Below, piece by piece: positions 32,857 through 41,753 of a stretch of DNA of 64,000 nt (position 1 is its first letter; every line of letters starts with the position of its first letter). The notes below the pieces were generated by a model. The model made no database searches. It was not told where the DNA came from and saw only the letters and a list, made by a program, of their open reading frames with translations. The position numbers and the translations under genes are program-made. The stretch comes from Bacillota bacterium (GTDB taxonomy: Bacteria; Bacillota; Clostridia; Christensenellales; CAG-138), in contig JAEWUO010000008.1 of NCBI GenBank assembly GCA_023459335.1, forward strand, positions 20,929 to 84,928. Reading direction: 5' to 3'.

Positions 32857-34992
32857 CTACTTATTCCAGATAAACCAACCCCACAGATACGGGGTGGTGC
32901 CGTCGGTATACAATCCCTTGAGCGTACCCGCAACCTGCTTCTTCTCTTTCAGGTCGGCGGAGTTGATCGTGGATTTCGCGCTGCGGTTGGCGATGATGAC
33001 ATCCACGCCTTCCGAAACATGCACGCGGAAGATCGTGTACGGATCGGTGGCGATGATATCCGTCACTTTGCCGGTCACCACGAAGTCTCCGCTCGTCACC
33101 GTGCCGGCGACGATCTTGTCGTAGCTCTTCGTGATGTCGGCCGCGGCCTTCTTAAACGCGCTGGACGAAGCCGAAGGCGGGCGCTCCACGATTACGCTCG
33201 CGGTGCCCTTATAGTACCCATCCAGTTCGCCGACGAGATTGACGTCGTACGCGCCGACTTTCGCGATGGAAACCACCATGGAGAACGAGCCGGTGTCCGA
33301 TACGGGCGCCTGGCCGAAGCTCACGTCCGAAGACGGGCTGGTCGCTGTGATCACGGCCCCCGGCGTCGCGGTGCCGGTGAGCGTCACGCTGCCCTCCGAA
33401 GAGGATAGTCCCTTAAGATCGTTGGTGACCGTAAACGACATGGTCTGCATCACATACGGCTCGACGGTGATCACCTTGCGGGCGGTCACCCAGTTGTTTT
33501 TGCGTGCCTCAATGGTGATGGTTTCATTGCCGCCGCTCGCGGTATTGTCCGTCACAACCGGCTCTTCGGTCGCCGTGGCATCCGCGGAACCGGCATCGGG
33601 GGAAACGGATGCATCCGGAGACACGGAGGCGTCCGGGGAAGCCGACGGGTTCGGAGTCGCGGTCGGATCGGAGCTCGCTTCGGGCGTCGCGGTCGGTTCC
33701 GTGACGGTCTTTTTCGGAGTATAGCTCGCGGTGAAGAGTCCGGTGCTGTCCACATAGACCTGCTGGTCATTGACAAACACGGCTGTGTCGCCGTCGTAGT
33801 TATTCACCTGGCCCATGATGGCGATCGGTTCGTTCTTATAAGTCGCGGAAACGGTATCCGCAGTAGGTTCGCTGACGGTCATGGAGAGCGTCGGCACGGT
33901 TACCGTAATCTCCGGCACTGTGATCTGCGTCGGATTTCCCTCCGGCGAGATCGCCTGGATATTCGGCTGAATCGTCAGCGTTTCGCTGTCCACCGGCGCA
34001 TTCGGCATGAACACGTCCCGCGCGATGCGCAGAACGACGCGGTTGTTTGCCGCAACGGTCGCCGTATCGCTCTTCAGCGTCGCATTTGTGATGATGCGGA
34101 TGGTGTCGCCTGTCGGCGCGGCGATGTCGATATCGTAGGAAATTTCGCCGGTCGTCGGGTCGGTATACTCGCTGATGGACGCGGTGTACATCTGGGCGTT
34201 GGGATCGGTCGTCGCACCCGGATTGTCGGCGTTCACATCCTGATTATTGTTCTTATTGAAGATCGTGCCGATGGAGGCGAACATCTTGCCGATGTTGCCG
34301 TCAAAGTTCTTCTTTGCGATGTACATGCCGAACACCGTAATCAGAGCGAGCAGCAGTACGATAAGTCCCCAGAACAGGATCGTCGTACCTTTGCCGCGTT
34401 TGTGCGGCATTTCGTCGTAATCCTCGTCCTCGTATTCATCGTCCTCATATTCGTCCAGATCGTCCGCCTCGTCGCGGCGCGCAATCTTGCCGGCACGCTT
34501 CGACGGTTTAGCCGGTTTATAGTCTTCTTCGTCTTCGTCGTCGTATTCTTCCTCGTCGTCGAAGTCATCGGCGGCATAGGCGGCACGGCTCTGCTGCGCC
34601 GCTGCCCTCGCGGAATTCGCCGCAGGAGCGGATTCTCCCGCCAGGCGCTGACCGCAGTAAGCGCAAAACGGCGCGTCGGAAACAACCGGCTTTCCGCAAT
34701 GCGGGCAGGCAGCCGCCGATGCGGCGGAGCGCGGCGGAATCGTCGGGCGAAACGAACCCAGAGGCGCGGACGTATCTGCGGAAAAGGAGCTCGCCGGGGT
34801 TTCCGGCGCACCGCTGTAAGCGCTCTTCGGCCAGGCGGGAGCCTTCACAAAATCGCGCGCGGGCCTTCCCTCGTCGGCAGTACCGATATCCGCATTGTTG
34901 GCGCCCGTATCCTCGTCCCTGAGCTTCGCGCCGCAAACCTTGCAAACGCTCAGGTTCTCGGCGTTATACGAGCCGCATTCCTTGCATACCAT
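32857..34992 (-). CDS. zinc-ribbon membrane protein with large extracellular part
   Basis: 711 residues. Two zinc ribbons lie on the cytosolic side: Cys3, Cys6, Cys17, Cys20 and Cys96, Cys99, Cys110, Cys113. A very acidic stretch (about 142-195, many Asp/Glu/Tyr) leads to one transmembrane helix at about 203-225. The remaining 480 residues are outside: beta-rich domains with Ig-like character, interrupted by a Ser/Thr/Pro/Asp-rich linker (SPDASVSPDAS). Function unknown; it may link a cytosolic signal to the surface. The first gene of its unit, with a good promoter. Confidence 0.8.
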   Translation of the reverse strand: MVCKECGSYNAENLSVCKVCGAKLRDEDTGANNADIGTADEGRPARDFVKAPAWPKSAYSGAPETPASSFSADTSAPLGSFRPTIPPRSAASAAACPHCGKPVVSDAPFCAYCGQRLAGESAPAANSARAAAQQSRAAYAADDFDDEEEYDDEDEEDYKPAKPSKRAGKIARRDEADDLDEYEDDEYEDEDYDEMPHKRGKGTTILFWGLIVLLLALITVFGMYIAKKNFDGNIGKMFASIGTIFNKNNNQDVNADNPGATTDPNAQMYTASISEYTDPTTGEISYDIDIAAPTGDTIRIITNATLKSDTATVAANNRVVLRIARDVFMPNAPVDSETLTIQPNIQAISPEGNPTQITVPEITVTVPTLSMTVSEPTADTVSATYKNEPIAIMGQVNNYDGDTAVFVNDQQVYVDSTGLFTASYTPKKTVTEPTATPEASSDPTATPNPSASPDASVSPDASVSPDAGSADATATEEPVVTDNTASGGNETITIEARKNNWVTARKVITVEPYVMQTMSFTVTNDLKGLSSSEGSVTLTGTATPGAVITATSPSSDVSFGQAPVSDTGSFSMVVSIAKVGAYDVNLVGELDGYYKGTASVIVERPPSASSSAFKKAAADITKSYDKIVAGTVTSGDFVVTGKVTDIIATDPYTIFRVHVSEGVDVIIANRSAKSTINSADLKEKKQVAGTLKGLYTDGTTPYLWGWFIWNK

Positions 34993-35061
34993 CTATCCAC
35001 TTCCTCCATTCTGAAGCGAGAATGATTCTTATTTGCATACTCCATCCAATATAACGCAACC

Positions 35062-35090
35062 ATTATACAACCCACATCTGACGAGTGCAA
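35062..35090 (-). promoter_or_regulatory. predicted sigmaA promoter of the zinc-ribbon gene
   Basis: -35 TTGCAC (35085-35090) and consensus -10 TATAAT (35062-35067) with a 17-bp spacer. Confidence 0.65.
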
Positions 35091-35179
35091 AGAACATTTC
35101 GTGAACTTTTCGCTACAAAAAGTTCCAGAATCATGCGATTTTTCCTGCAGATTCAAGACCCGCGCGCCGTTTTTTCCGC

Positions 35180-35209
35180 TTGACAATATATTATCCGGTA
35201 TTCTATACT
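35180..35209 (+). promoter_or_regulatory. predicted sigmaA promoter driving the T-box leader
   Basis: -35 TTGACA (35180-35185) and -10 TATACT (35204-35209) with an 18-bp spacer. It gives a leader of about 455 nt. Confidence 0.7.
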
Positions 35210-35239
35210 GCATAATAATCGAATATTGTACGGGCTATG

Positions 35240-35560
35240 ACTGCGAAGAAGTAACGGGGGAGGCGTTTTTACGCCAATGCCGGTCCCAGAAGAGATCTGC
35301 CGCTTGGTGCGAGGCAGACGGGAGCACCCGAGAATACGCGCAACCAGCCGCCGCCTGAACCGTTCGGAAAACGAGCCGTCGTTTTCGTGTTCGGTAGGGA
35401 TTCGCCGGGGATTCCCCCGTTATCAAAGGCAGGGTATCGAAGCGTTTTTCCGCGCATCCGTACCCGCTGAGGCCGCCGCCCGCGAGGGTGCGGCAAACCG
35501 AGGTGGTACCGCGAAACAAACCGTTCGCCCTCATGCAACTTTGCATGGGGTGTTTTTTTA
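35240..35560 (+). ncRNA. T-box riboswitch leader, likely tRNA-Tyr responsive
   Basis: A tRNA-sensing leader that allows readthrough when the cognate tRNA is uncharged. The distal part of stem I is recognisable as AGAGA, stem TCTGCC/GGCAGA and loop GCTTGGTGCGA (35291-35318). The antiterminator is complete: GAGG (35500-35503), bulge TGGTACC (35504-35510), GCG (35511-35513) pairing with CGC (35526-35528) and CCTC (35529-35532). The competing terminator is CATGCA/TGCATG extended by CCC/GGG, then seven T (35528-35559). The likely specifier is TAC (Tyr) in GAGAATACG at about 35334-35336; TGG (Trp) is absent from this loop. The riboswitch call is strong, the codon tentative. Confidence 0.88.
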
Positions 35561-35573
35561 CGCCTTTATCCAA

Positions 35574-35614
35574 GGGAAGTCCGCGTTGGAAGTCCGCGCT
35601 GGGAAGTCCGCGTT
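35574..35614. repeat. three tandem copies of GGAAGTCCGCG in the leader
   Basis: Units of 13-14 bp at 35574, 35588 and 35601, between the T-box terminator and the start codon of the lyase gene. Confidence 0.7.
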
Positions 35615-35673
35615 CCGCCCCGGCCGGCGGCCGCGAAATTATAAAAAAGAAAAAACCGGAGGAAACAAACATT

Positions 35674-37122
35674 ATGGGTGAAATCAAACTGTTTTCGGGA
35701 GAAAAGCTCCCGCTCGAAATGCACAAAGTGCGTGTGGTGCAGAAACTCAACCTCCTGCCGGTGGAAGCGCGCCTGCAGGCGATGTCCGCCGCGGGGAACA
35801 ATACGTTTCTTTTGCGCAATGAGGACGTCTATCTGGATATGCTCACCGACAGCGGCGTCAACGCGATGAGCGACCAGCAGGTCGCATCCATGATGGTCGC
35901 GGACGACAGCTACGCGGGCAGCGCAACGTATTACCGTCTGGAAAATAAGGTCTGCGAGCTGTTCGGCACGAAATATTTCCTTCCCGCGCATCAGGGCCGC
36001 GCCTGCGAAAGCATCCTCGCGGAAGCGTTCGTCAAACCAGGGGACGTGGTGCCGATGAACTTCCACTTCACCACTGCGAAGGCGCACGTTACGCGTGTCG
36101 GCGGGCGCGTGGAAGAAATCGTCATCGACGAAGGCCTCAACGCGGAGAGCGACTGCCTGTTTAAAGGCAACATCGACCTCGTCAAACTGAACGAGTGCAT
36201 CGCGCGAAACGGCGCTGAACACATCTCTTTTCTCCGGCTCGAAGCGGGCACGAACCTGATCGGCGGCCAGCCGTTTTCGCTGGAAAACATGACCGCGGCG
36301 GCGAAAATCGCGCGCGCGCACGGCATCCCCGTCGTGCTGGACGCGAGCCTTATGCAGGACAACCTGCATTTCATCAAGACGCGCGAGGCTGCTTGCAGGA
36401 GCATGAGCATCCGCGAGATCACGCGCGCCATGTGCGACAACGCGGACATCATCTACTTCTCCGCCCGAAAGCTGGGCTTCGCGCGCGGCGGCGGCATCGC
36501 GATGAACGACAAATCCTATTATGAGCGCATGAAGGATTTCATCCCGCTCTTCGAGGGGTTCCTCACCTACGGCGGTATGAGCGTGCGCGAGATGGAGGCC
36601 ATGACGGTCGGCCTCGAAGAGACCATGGACGAAACCGTCATTTCGCAGGGACCGCAATTCATTGAATTCATGGCCCGCGAGCTGAAAAAGCACGGCGTTC
36701 CCGTCGTTACGCCCGCTGGCGGGCTCGGCTGCCATATCAACGCGAGAAAATTCCTTTCCCACGTGGACGATCACGCGTATCCCGCGGCCGCGTTGGCTAC
36801 AGCGGTGTACATCGCCGGCGGCGTGCGCGGCATGGAGCGCGGCACGCTCTCCGAACAGCGCGAGCCGGACGGGACGGAACCCATCGCGAGCATGGAGCTG
36901 CTGCGCCTCGCGCTGCCGCGCCGGGTGTTTACGATGAGTCAGGTGCTCTACGCCGTGGACCGCATCAGCTGGCTGTATGAAAACCGCAAGCTCGTCGGCG
37001 GGCTGAATTTCGTCGAGGAACCGAAAACCCTCCGTTTCTTCTTCGGGCGGCTGGAGCCGATCGGAGACTGGCAGGAACAGATCGTCGCAAAATTCCGCAA
37101 GGATTTCGGGGATAGTTTATAA
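35674..37122 (+). CDS. tryptophanase/tyrosine phenol-lyase family PLP enzyme
   Basis: A 482-residue beta-eliminating lyase, close in length to TnaA and Tpl. Family landmarks: LLRNEDVYLDMLTDSG, SYAGSATYYRLE, FLPAHQGRA, ISFLRLEAGTNLIGGQP, VVLDASL (Asp223) and the PLP-Lys region YFSARK (Lys266). Where TnaA has SAKKD followed by MGG, this protein has SARKLGFARGGG, so it is divergent. Members split Trp or Tyr to indole or phenol, pyruvate and ammonia; Tpl is reversible. A Tyr-type T-box in the leader hints at tyrosine. The ATG at 35674 is preceded by GGAGG; earlier in-frame starts lie in the T-box. Confidence 0.88.
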   Translation: MGEIKLFSGEKLPLEMHKVRVVQKLNLLPVEARLQAMSAAGNNTFLLRNEDVYLDMLTDSGVNAMSDQQVASMMVADDSYAGSATYYRLENKVCELFGTKYFLPAHQGRACESILAEAFVKPGDVVPMNFHFTTAKAHVTRVGGRVEEIVIDEGLNAESDCLFKGNIDLVKLNECIARNGAEHISFLRLEAGTNLIGGQPFSLENMTAAAKIARAHGIPVVLDASLMQDNLHFIKTREAACRSMSIREITRAMCDNADIIYFSARKLGFARGGGIAMNDKSYYERMKDFIPLFEGFLTYGGMSVREMEAMTVGLEETMDETVISQGPQFIEFMARELKKHGVPVVTPAGGLGCHINARKFLSHVDDHAYPAAALATAVYIAGGVRGMERGTLSEQREPDGTEPIASMELLRLALPRRVFTMSQVLYAVDRISWLYENRKLVGGLNFVEEPKTLRFFFGRLEPIGDWQEQIVAKFRKDFGDSL

Positions 37123-37143
37123 AATTTACAAAAACCAATGCAA

Positions 37144-37171
37144 AAAACGCCACGCGAATTCGCGGCGTTTT
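37144..37171 (+). terminator. terminator of the lyase gene
   Basis: Hairpin AAAACGC ... GCGTTTT around the palindrome CGCGAATTCGCG, followed by TTTTGTT. Confidence 0.75.
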
Positions 37172-37207
37172 GTTCTGAAATTCACGTCTGCTGTCAATTC
37201 ATTTCCA

Positions 37208-38092
37208 TTATGCGACATTAATGCCCAGCAGATGCTTCGCCGCAAGACCGATGGCGAACGACAGCGCGGCTACGCCAAGACTGATGAGCACCATCTCGCC
37301 AAACCGTTTCCAGAACGGCAGATCCTGCGCCACGGAGATGTAGTAGTTAAACGAAAGTATGATCAGCACCACGGCGGCAATCATGATGCAGAACGCCGCG
37401 ACGTACCACCCGTTCGGCAGCAGCAGATACGGCAGTACGATCAGCACCACCGTGATCAGGTATGCCACACCGGTATAGGCGCTGGACTTGAGCGCCTGCG
37501 AATTTCTGTCCGCGCGCTGGGCGAGGTAGTTGGACGCCGCCATCGACAGCGTCGCAGCGACGCCGGTGATGATGCCGGAGAGCGCGATGAGGCGGTTGTT
37601 CGCCAGCGCGAACGTCAACCCCGCGATGGTGCCGGTCAGCTCCACGAGCGCGTCGTTGAGCCCCAGCACGATGGAGCCGACGTAGTGCAGTCTCTCTTCG
37701 TCGATCATCTCCATCAGGCGGCTTTCGTGCGCTTCTTCCTCGGCGATGATCGCGTTTGCTTCCGGCAGTTCCTCTTTGACCGCGTTGAGCGCGGAGATTC
37801 CCATGACCTCGGTATTCTCGAAAAATTTGATCGTAAAGGTAACGCCCAGTATGCGGCTCATCAGGGAAAACAGCGCGATCTTGCCCCGCTTGGGCGCAAC
37901 GTCTCTGCCCGTATAGGCTTTCCATGTGTCATAGTGGCGCTGTTCCGCACGGGAAATCTCCAGAAATACCTTCCGGTTGTTTTCGTCTTTCAGCCGGCGC
38001 GCAATATTTCCGTACAGTAAACTGCCCGTGATCTCGTCGCACTGCATGGCAAGCAGCGTTTTTCTCATTTCCGGACTGACGGCTTTTTCCAT
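37208..38092 (-). CDS. ferritin-like domain fused to VIT1/CCC1-type transporter
   Basis: 294 residues. The N-terminal half (to about 135) is a ferritin-like four-helix domain with metal ligands such as Glu20 (CDEITG), Glu50 and His53 (AEQRHY), and EEEAHE. The C-terminal half is a VIT1/CCC1 domain of about five helices (GSIVLGLNDALVELTGTIAG, SGIITGVAATLSMAASNYLAQRAD). Such fusions are thought to export Fe2+ or Mn2+. The start at 38092 has GGAAGGGGA 9 nt upstream; an ATG 24 nt earlier overlaps that site. It stands alone. Confidence 0.88.
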   Translation of the reverse strand: MEKAVSPEMRKTLLAMQCDEITGSLLYGNIARRLKDENNRKVFLEISRAEQRHYDTWKAYTGRDVAPKRGKIALFSLMSRILGVTFTIKFFENTEVMGISALNAVKEELPEANAIIAEEEAHESRLMEMIDEERLHYVGSIVLGLNDALVELTGTIAGLTFALANNRLIALSGIITGVAATLSMAASNYLAQRADRNSQALKSSAYTGVAYLITVVLIVLPYLLLPNGWYVAAFCIMIAAVVLIILSFNYYISVAQDLPFWKRFGEMVLISLGVAALSFAIGLAAKHLLGINVA

Positions 38093-38191
38093 TACATCGC
38101 ATCCCCTTCCGTACAATCAACGCAATCCGATTCGCGTTTATTATACGACTCAGCCGTGCCGCCGTACAGCCGGAAATACTCCGGTTTCGGC

Positions 38192-38225
38192 AAAAAACAG
38201 CCCCTCCGGCAAACCGAAGGGGCTG
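38192..38225 (-). terminator. terminator of the surface protein gene
   Basis: Inverted repeat CAGCCCCTCCGG / CCGAAGGGGCTG with a 4-nt loop and TTTTTT following on the - strand. Confidence 0.85.
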
Positions 38226-38248
38226 TGCGTTTGAAATTCCGGTCCGTC

Positions 38249-41146
38249 TCAATACTCATCCTTGTTCTTTGTATAGAGCCAGATGCCGCCGACGATGAGC
38301 GCAATCGCGATGAGGATGATCGCCGCGATGAACCAGCCGTCCGAAGCAAACCCGGCGAGGGTATTGTCGGCGGTAGCCGTCGGAGACGGCAGCGGGGTCG
38401 CTGCCGCGTCCGCGGACGGCGTGGGCGTTGACGACGCGTTCACGCTCGCAATGTCGCGATCGAGGAACACGTAGTCAGAGCAGCTCTCCTGCGAAATGGT
38501 TACCCAACCGGTGGTGTCGACGGTCGCCGTCTGCATAAAGGTCAGCGAATTGTTGTCCTCCAGGCGGTAGTAATAGAGCGTTTTCCCTGCCTGCGCCGCG
38601 CCGAGCCAAATGCGGATGTTCGCCTTGCCCGGCAGTTCGCCGCTGTAATTGAAGTGGATCGTCGCGACGTATGCGTCGCCCGCGATCTGCTTGGCGGTCT
38701 GCTCGGCGATGGAGTTGTTGATCGTCGTGCCGAAGTCGTACCAGAGCTGCGTATAGGTGTCCGTCATCGTCCCTTTGGGGAAGGTGAACTCCACGTTGCT
38801 CTGCTTGATCGTCACATCCTGCGTCTTGTTGCCCGCGGCGAGGCTCTTCATGGTCGAATAAAGGATGCGCGTGTTGTCGTCCGTCAGCGCGTAGGTGTAC
38901 AGCGTCGTGCCGCTTGTGTTATCCGTACCGGAGCTCGTCGTCGGAGTCGGCTTCGGGGTCGTGGTGGTGTCGTCCGAGGAATCGGACTCGGTCGATGTGG
39001 AGGTCTTGTACGCCGCGCTGGTCGGGGAAGCCTCCGTCGTGGCGGTCGCCTTTATGCGCTGATAAAATGTATAACTCGTGCCGGAGGAAAGCCCGCTGAA
39101 CGTCGTGCTGTCCTGCCAGGTGGTGCCGCCGCGGGAATATTCGCAGCCGTCCACCGTGCTGAGCACGATCTTGCTGGTCGTACGGCTGTGCCTCGTCGGC
39201 GCGGCGGGCGTGCTGCCGACATAATATGCCTTCTGCACCGTACCGAAGGAACGCGTGACGCTGCCGCCCTGCACGGAGCTCGTCACCTCAACCGAAAGCT
39301 GGTTGGAGATATCCGCCGCCTGAACGGCGTAACTCGTTCCATAACCAACCGCGACCGTGCCGCGCTTCCAGGTATAGGTGAGCGTGCCGGTATTGTTGCT
39401 GCCCGAGAGGTTTACGACGAGCGTGATGCCGTAGCGGGCCTCTCCGCTGGAAAGAACGGTGCCCGTCAGCGCGGGTGTCGTGGAAAGATTCGCGCCCGGG
39501 CTCGCTGGAGAGACCAGCGTCGCGGACGTCTCCGCCACGCGCTGGTAGAAGGTGTACGTCGAGCCCGCGACGAGATTATAGAAGGAGGTCGTGTCCTGCC
39601 AGTAGGTGCCGCCAAGGGAATACTGATACCCGCTGACTGTGTTGAGGGTAATGCTCGTCGCGGTGCTGCTCGCCATGGTCGGCGCGGCGGGCGCGGCTGC
39701 GTTTGCCTTGAGCACAGCCGACGTAGTGCCGCTGATTGTTCCTGTCTGGTCGCTCGTGGAAATCACGAGCGTCAGCGTCGAACCGATGTCCGCAGCGGAC
39801 GGCGTGTAGGTCGCCCCGCTTGCAAAGTCCGATCCGCCCTTTTGCCAGGTATAGGTAAGCGTGCCGGAGGCGTTGTTGGTACCGCTGATCGACCCCGTGA
39901 GCGCAACGCCGGACTGTGCGGCGGTGTTGAAGCTGACCGTGCCGCTCAGGGCGGCCTTGGTGGAGATCGTCGTTTTTAAACTGGAATCAGAGGCGAACGT
40001 CGTACTCGTCTCCGCTGCCCTCTGGTAAAAATCATGCGACGAGCCGACGGCCAGGCTGCCGAACGTCGTGTTGCTTTGCCATGGACCGGCGTCGAGCCTA
40101 TACTCATATCCGCTCACGGTCTTCAGCGTAATGGACGTATCCGTCCGGCTTTCGAGCTCGGGTACCTTCACGGAGCCGGAAAAAGGCGCCTTCGTGATCG
40201 TCGCCGAATCGGCGGAGATCACGCCGTCGTTTTCTCCGCTCGTCACATCGAGCCGGATGACGGATCCGATGTCCGCTTCCTTGAGCGTGTAACTCGTTCC
40301 ATAAGGCCCGCTGGTCAGTTCCGTATCGCCGGATGTGGTCTCGCGTACCCAGCGGAAAAAGAGTTTGCCGGTGTCGGTCTGATTTGACCCGCTTACCGAG
40401 CCGCTGAGCGGTTCGTTATAATACGGATTGCCCGAAACCGCGGCGTCGCCGGTCAACGTGCCTTCCGAGCGGAAAAAATAGAGTTCCAGATCGCTCGCGG
40501 GCACCGTTGACGGGAGGGCCGCCGGGGCGGTGATCGCACCGCCGATCCTGATCGTTCTGGCGAGGGTGTAGCTCACGTCGTCCAGCGAGTAGGACAGCGC
40601 CGAACCGCTCGCCACCGCCTGTCCGCTGGTGATCGGCGAACCGCCGGCGGAAACGGACTGCGAATCGTTCGTCTTGGTGAAGATCACCGCGACGCCGCCG
40701 GAGACGGTCGTAAACGACGCGTCGACCTGCGCGCTCCCTAGGCCGCCCGAAACGAACGCGCCCTCTGCGGCGGTTACGCTGTAGGCAACGCCTGCCGAAA
40801 GCGTCAGCGGTGTGCCGCCGTTGAGAAAATCGCCCAGATCATAAACGACGTACCAATTGCCCCAGGATTGGTTGCCGATCAGCGTGCCGGACGAAGCCGC
40901 GGCAATATAATCGGCGCCTCCGCCCGAGATCGTGATATTCTTATCCGAGGCCAGCGTTACGGCCTCCGACAGCGAGAAGATGATCTTCTGATGGTCCGTA
41001 GCCGCGGCGTTGGTCGAGGCGTTGGCCGGGGAATAAAGTGTTGCGACAGGCGGATCCGCGGCAAAAGCGACGGAGGGGATGAAAAACGCAAGCGCGAGCG
41101 CGAAGAATAGCGCGGCGGTTCTCCAATGCTTCATCGTACGGGTCAT
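38249..41146 (-). CDS. large secreted surface protein with repeated beta domains
   Basis: 965 residues. Signal peptide ending near SVAFAAD, then an Ig-like SbsA/SWM-type domain (PVATLYSPANAS..., FSLSEAV). The middle contains alternating modules: SGTNNASGTLTYTWQKG-type domains, and short units with SITL-TVSGY-YSL then TWQDTTSF-L and TYTFYQR, which recur at least four times. A Ser/Thr-rich spacer precedes a further domain and a C-terminal transmembrane helix with tail TKNKDEY. There is no LPxTG motif, so it is membrane-anchored rather than sortase-linked. Likely an adhesin or scaffold. The start has AAAGGAG upstream. Confidence 0.82.
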   Translation of the reverse strand: MTRTMKHWRTAALFFALALAFFIPSVAFAADPPVATLYSPANASTNAAATDHQKIIFSLSEAVTLASDKNITISGGGADYIAAASSGTLIGNQSWGNWYVVYDLGDFLNGGTPLTLSAGVAYSVTAAEGAFVSGGLGSAQVDASFTTVSGGVAVIFTKTNDSQSVSAGGSPITSGQAVASGSALSYSLDDVSYTLARTIRIGGAITAPAALPSTVPASDLELYFFRSEGTLTGDAAVSGNPYYNEPLSGSVSGSNQTDTGKLFFRWVRETTSGDTELTSGPYGTSYTLKEADIGSVIRLDVTSGENDGVISADSATITKAPFSGSVKVPELESRTDTSITLKTVSGYEYRLDAGPWQSNTTFGSLAVGSSHDFYQRAAETSTTFASDSSLKTTISTKAALSGTVSFNTAAQSGVALTGSISGTNNASGTLTYTWQKGGSDFASGATYTPSAADIGSTLTLVISTSDQTGTISGTTSAVLKANAAAPAAPTMASSTATSITLNTVSGYQYSLGGTYWQDTTSFYNLVAGSTYTFYQRVAETSATLVSPASPGANLSTTPALTGTVLSSGEARYGITLVVNLSGSNNTGTLTYTWKRGTVAVGYGTSYAVQAADISNQLSVEVTSSVQGGSVTRSFGTVQKAYYVGSTPAAPTRHSRTTSKIVLSTVDGCEYSRGGTTWQDSTTFSGLSSGTSYTFYQRIKATATTEASPTSAAYKTSTSTESDSSDDTTTTPKPTPTTSSGTDNTSGTTLYTYALTDDNTRILYSTMKSLAAGNKTQDVTIKQSNVEFTFPKGTMTDTYTQLWYDFGTTINNSIAEQTAKQIAGDAYVATIHFNYSGELPGKANIRIWLGAAQAGKTLYYYRLEDNNSLTFMQTATVDTTGWVTISQESCSDYVFLDRDIASVNASSTPTPSADAAATPLPSPTATADNTLAGFASDGWFIAAIILIAIALIVGGIWLYTKNKDEY

Positions 41147-41403
41147 ATGTTCTCCTTTCCGTGTGCGCGGGTCCATCCGGACTGCGCAGCGGCAGCCAAT
41201 CTTTCATTTGCGGCAGGCCGTGGGACGAAATACCGGTTGAAAACTGATCTTGAAATGGAATGTTTGCAGCCCCAGTATGCCACAACCGTTTTTCGATTGC
41301 AAACGGCCAAACCCGCTTCTGACCATAACACTCGGCAAAAGCGCAAATCGTTGCAGATCGTTTTCATTTTTTTCTATTCTTTGTCAAAAACAACGCCGTC
41401 CGG
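41147..41403. other. intergenic stretch without a recognisable gene
   Basis: It contains the upstream region of the surface protein gene. I see no convincing promoter hexamers and no open frame with a ribosome site. Confidence 0.5.
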
Positions 41404-41436
41404 TTTTATAAAAACCGCCGGAACGGTTTCCGGCGG
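41404..41436 (-). terminator. terminator of the nadD-rsfS-orf70 unit
   Basis: Inverted repeat CCGCCGGAA / TTCCGGCGG with a 4-nt loop and TTTTTATAAAA on the - strand. Confidence 0.8.
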
Positions 41437-41476
41437 CGCACTTGTCTTGTTGATAAGTTGATTGTGTTCCATTCCG

Positions 41477-41689
41477 TCAAAGCGACTTTTTCAGCGCGAG
41501 AAACCGCCGGTACAGCTCATCGTATTCGCAGCCGCAGCTGCCGCACTCCTCGTTCGCCCGCTCGACGGCGGCAACGAGTTCGTCCTTGCAGTCCTCCCCG
41601 CCGAGGTATGCGCTCGCGGGGGCGGAGATGAGGTCCCAACCCGAGTCCGCAAACCGTTTGATGATCGTCCGCAGTTCGAATTCTTCCAT
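41477..41689 (-). CDS. 70-residue protein, unknown function
   Basis: Small acidic, soluble protein with three cysteines close together (ECGSCGCEYDELYRRF) plus one earlier (GGEDCKDEL), which might bind a metal. No family recognised. GGAGGG lies 10 nt before the ATG. It follows rsfS by 64 bp and ends at a good terminator, so it is likely the last gene of the nadD-rsfS transcript. Confidence 0.7.
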   Translation of the reverse strand: MEEFELRTIIKRFADSGWDLISAPASAYLGGEDCKDELVAAVERANEECGSCGCEYDELYRRFLALKKSL

Positions 41690-41753
41690 GCTTGTTCGCC
41701 CTCCTCTCGCAAAATGGGTTCCGCTTTGTTCCGCCGGGTATTTGCGGAATCGG

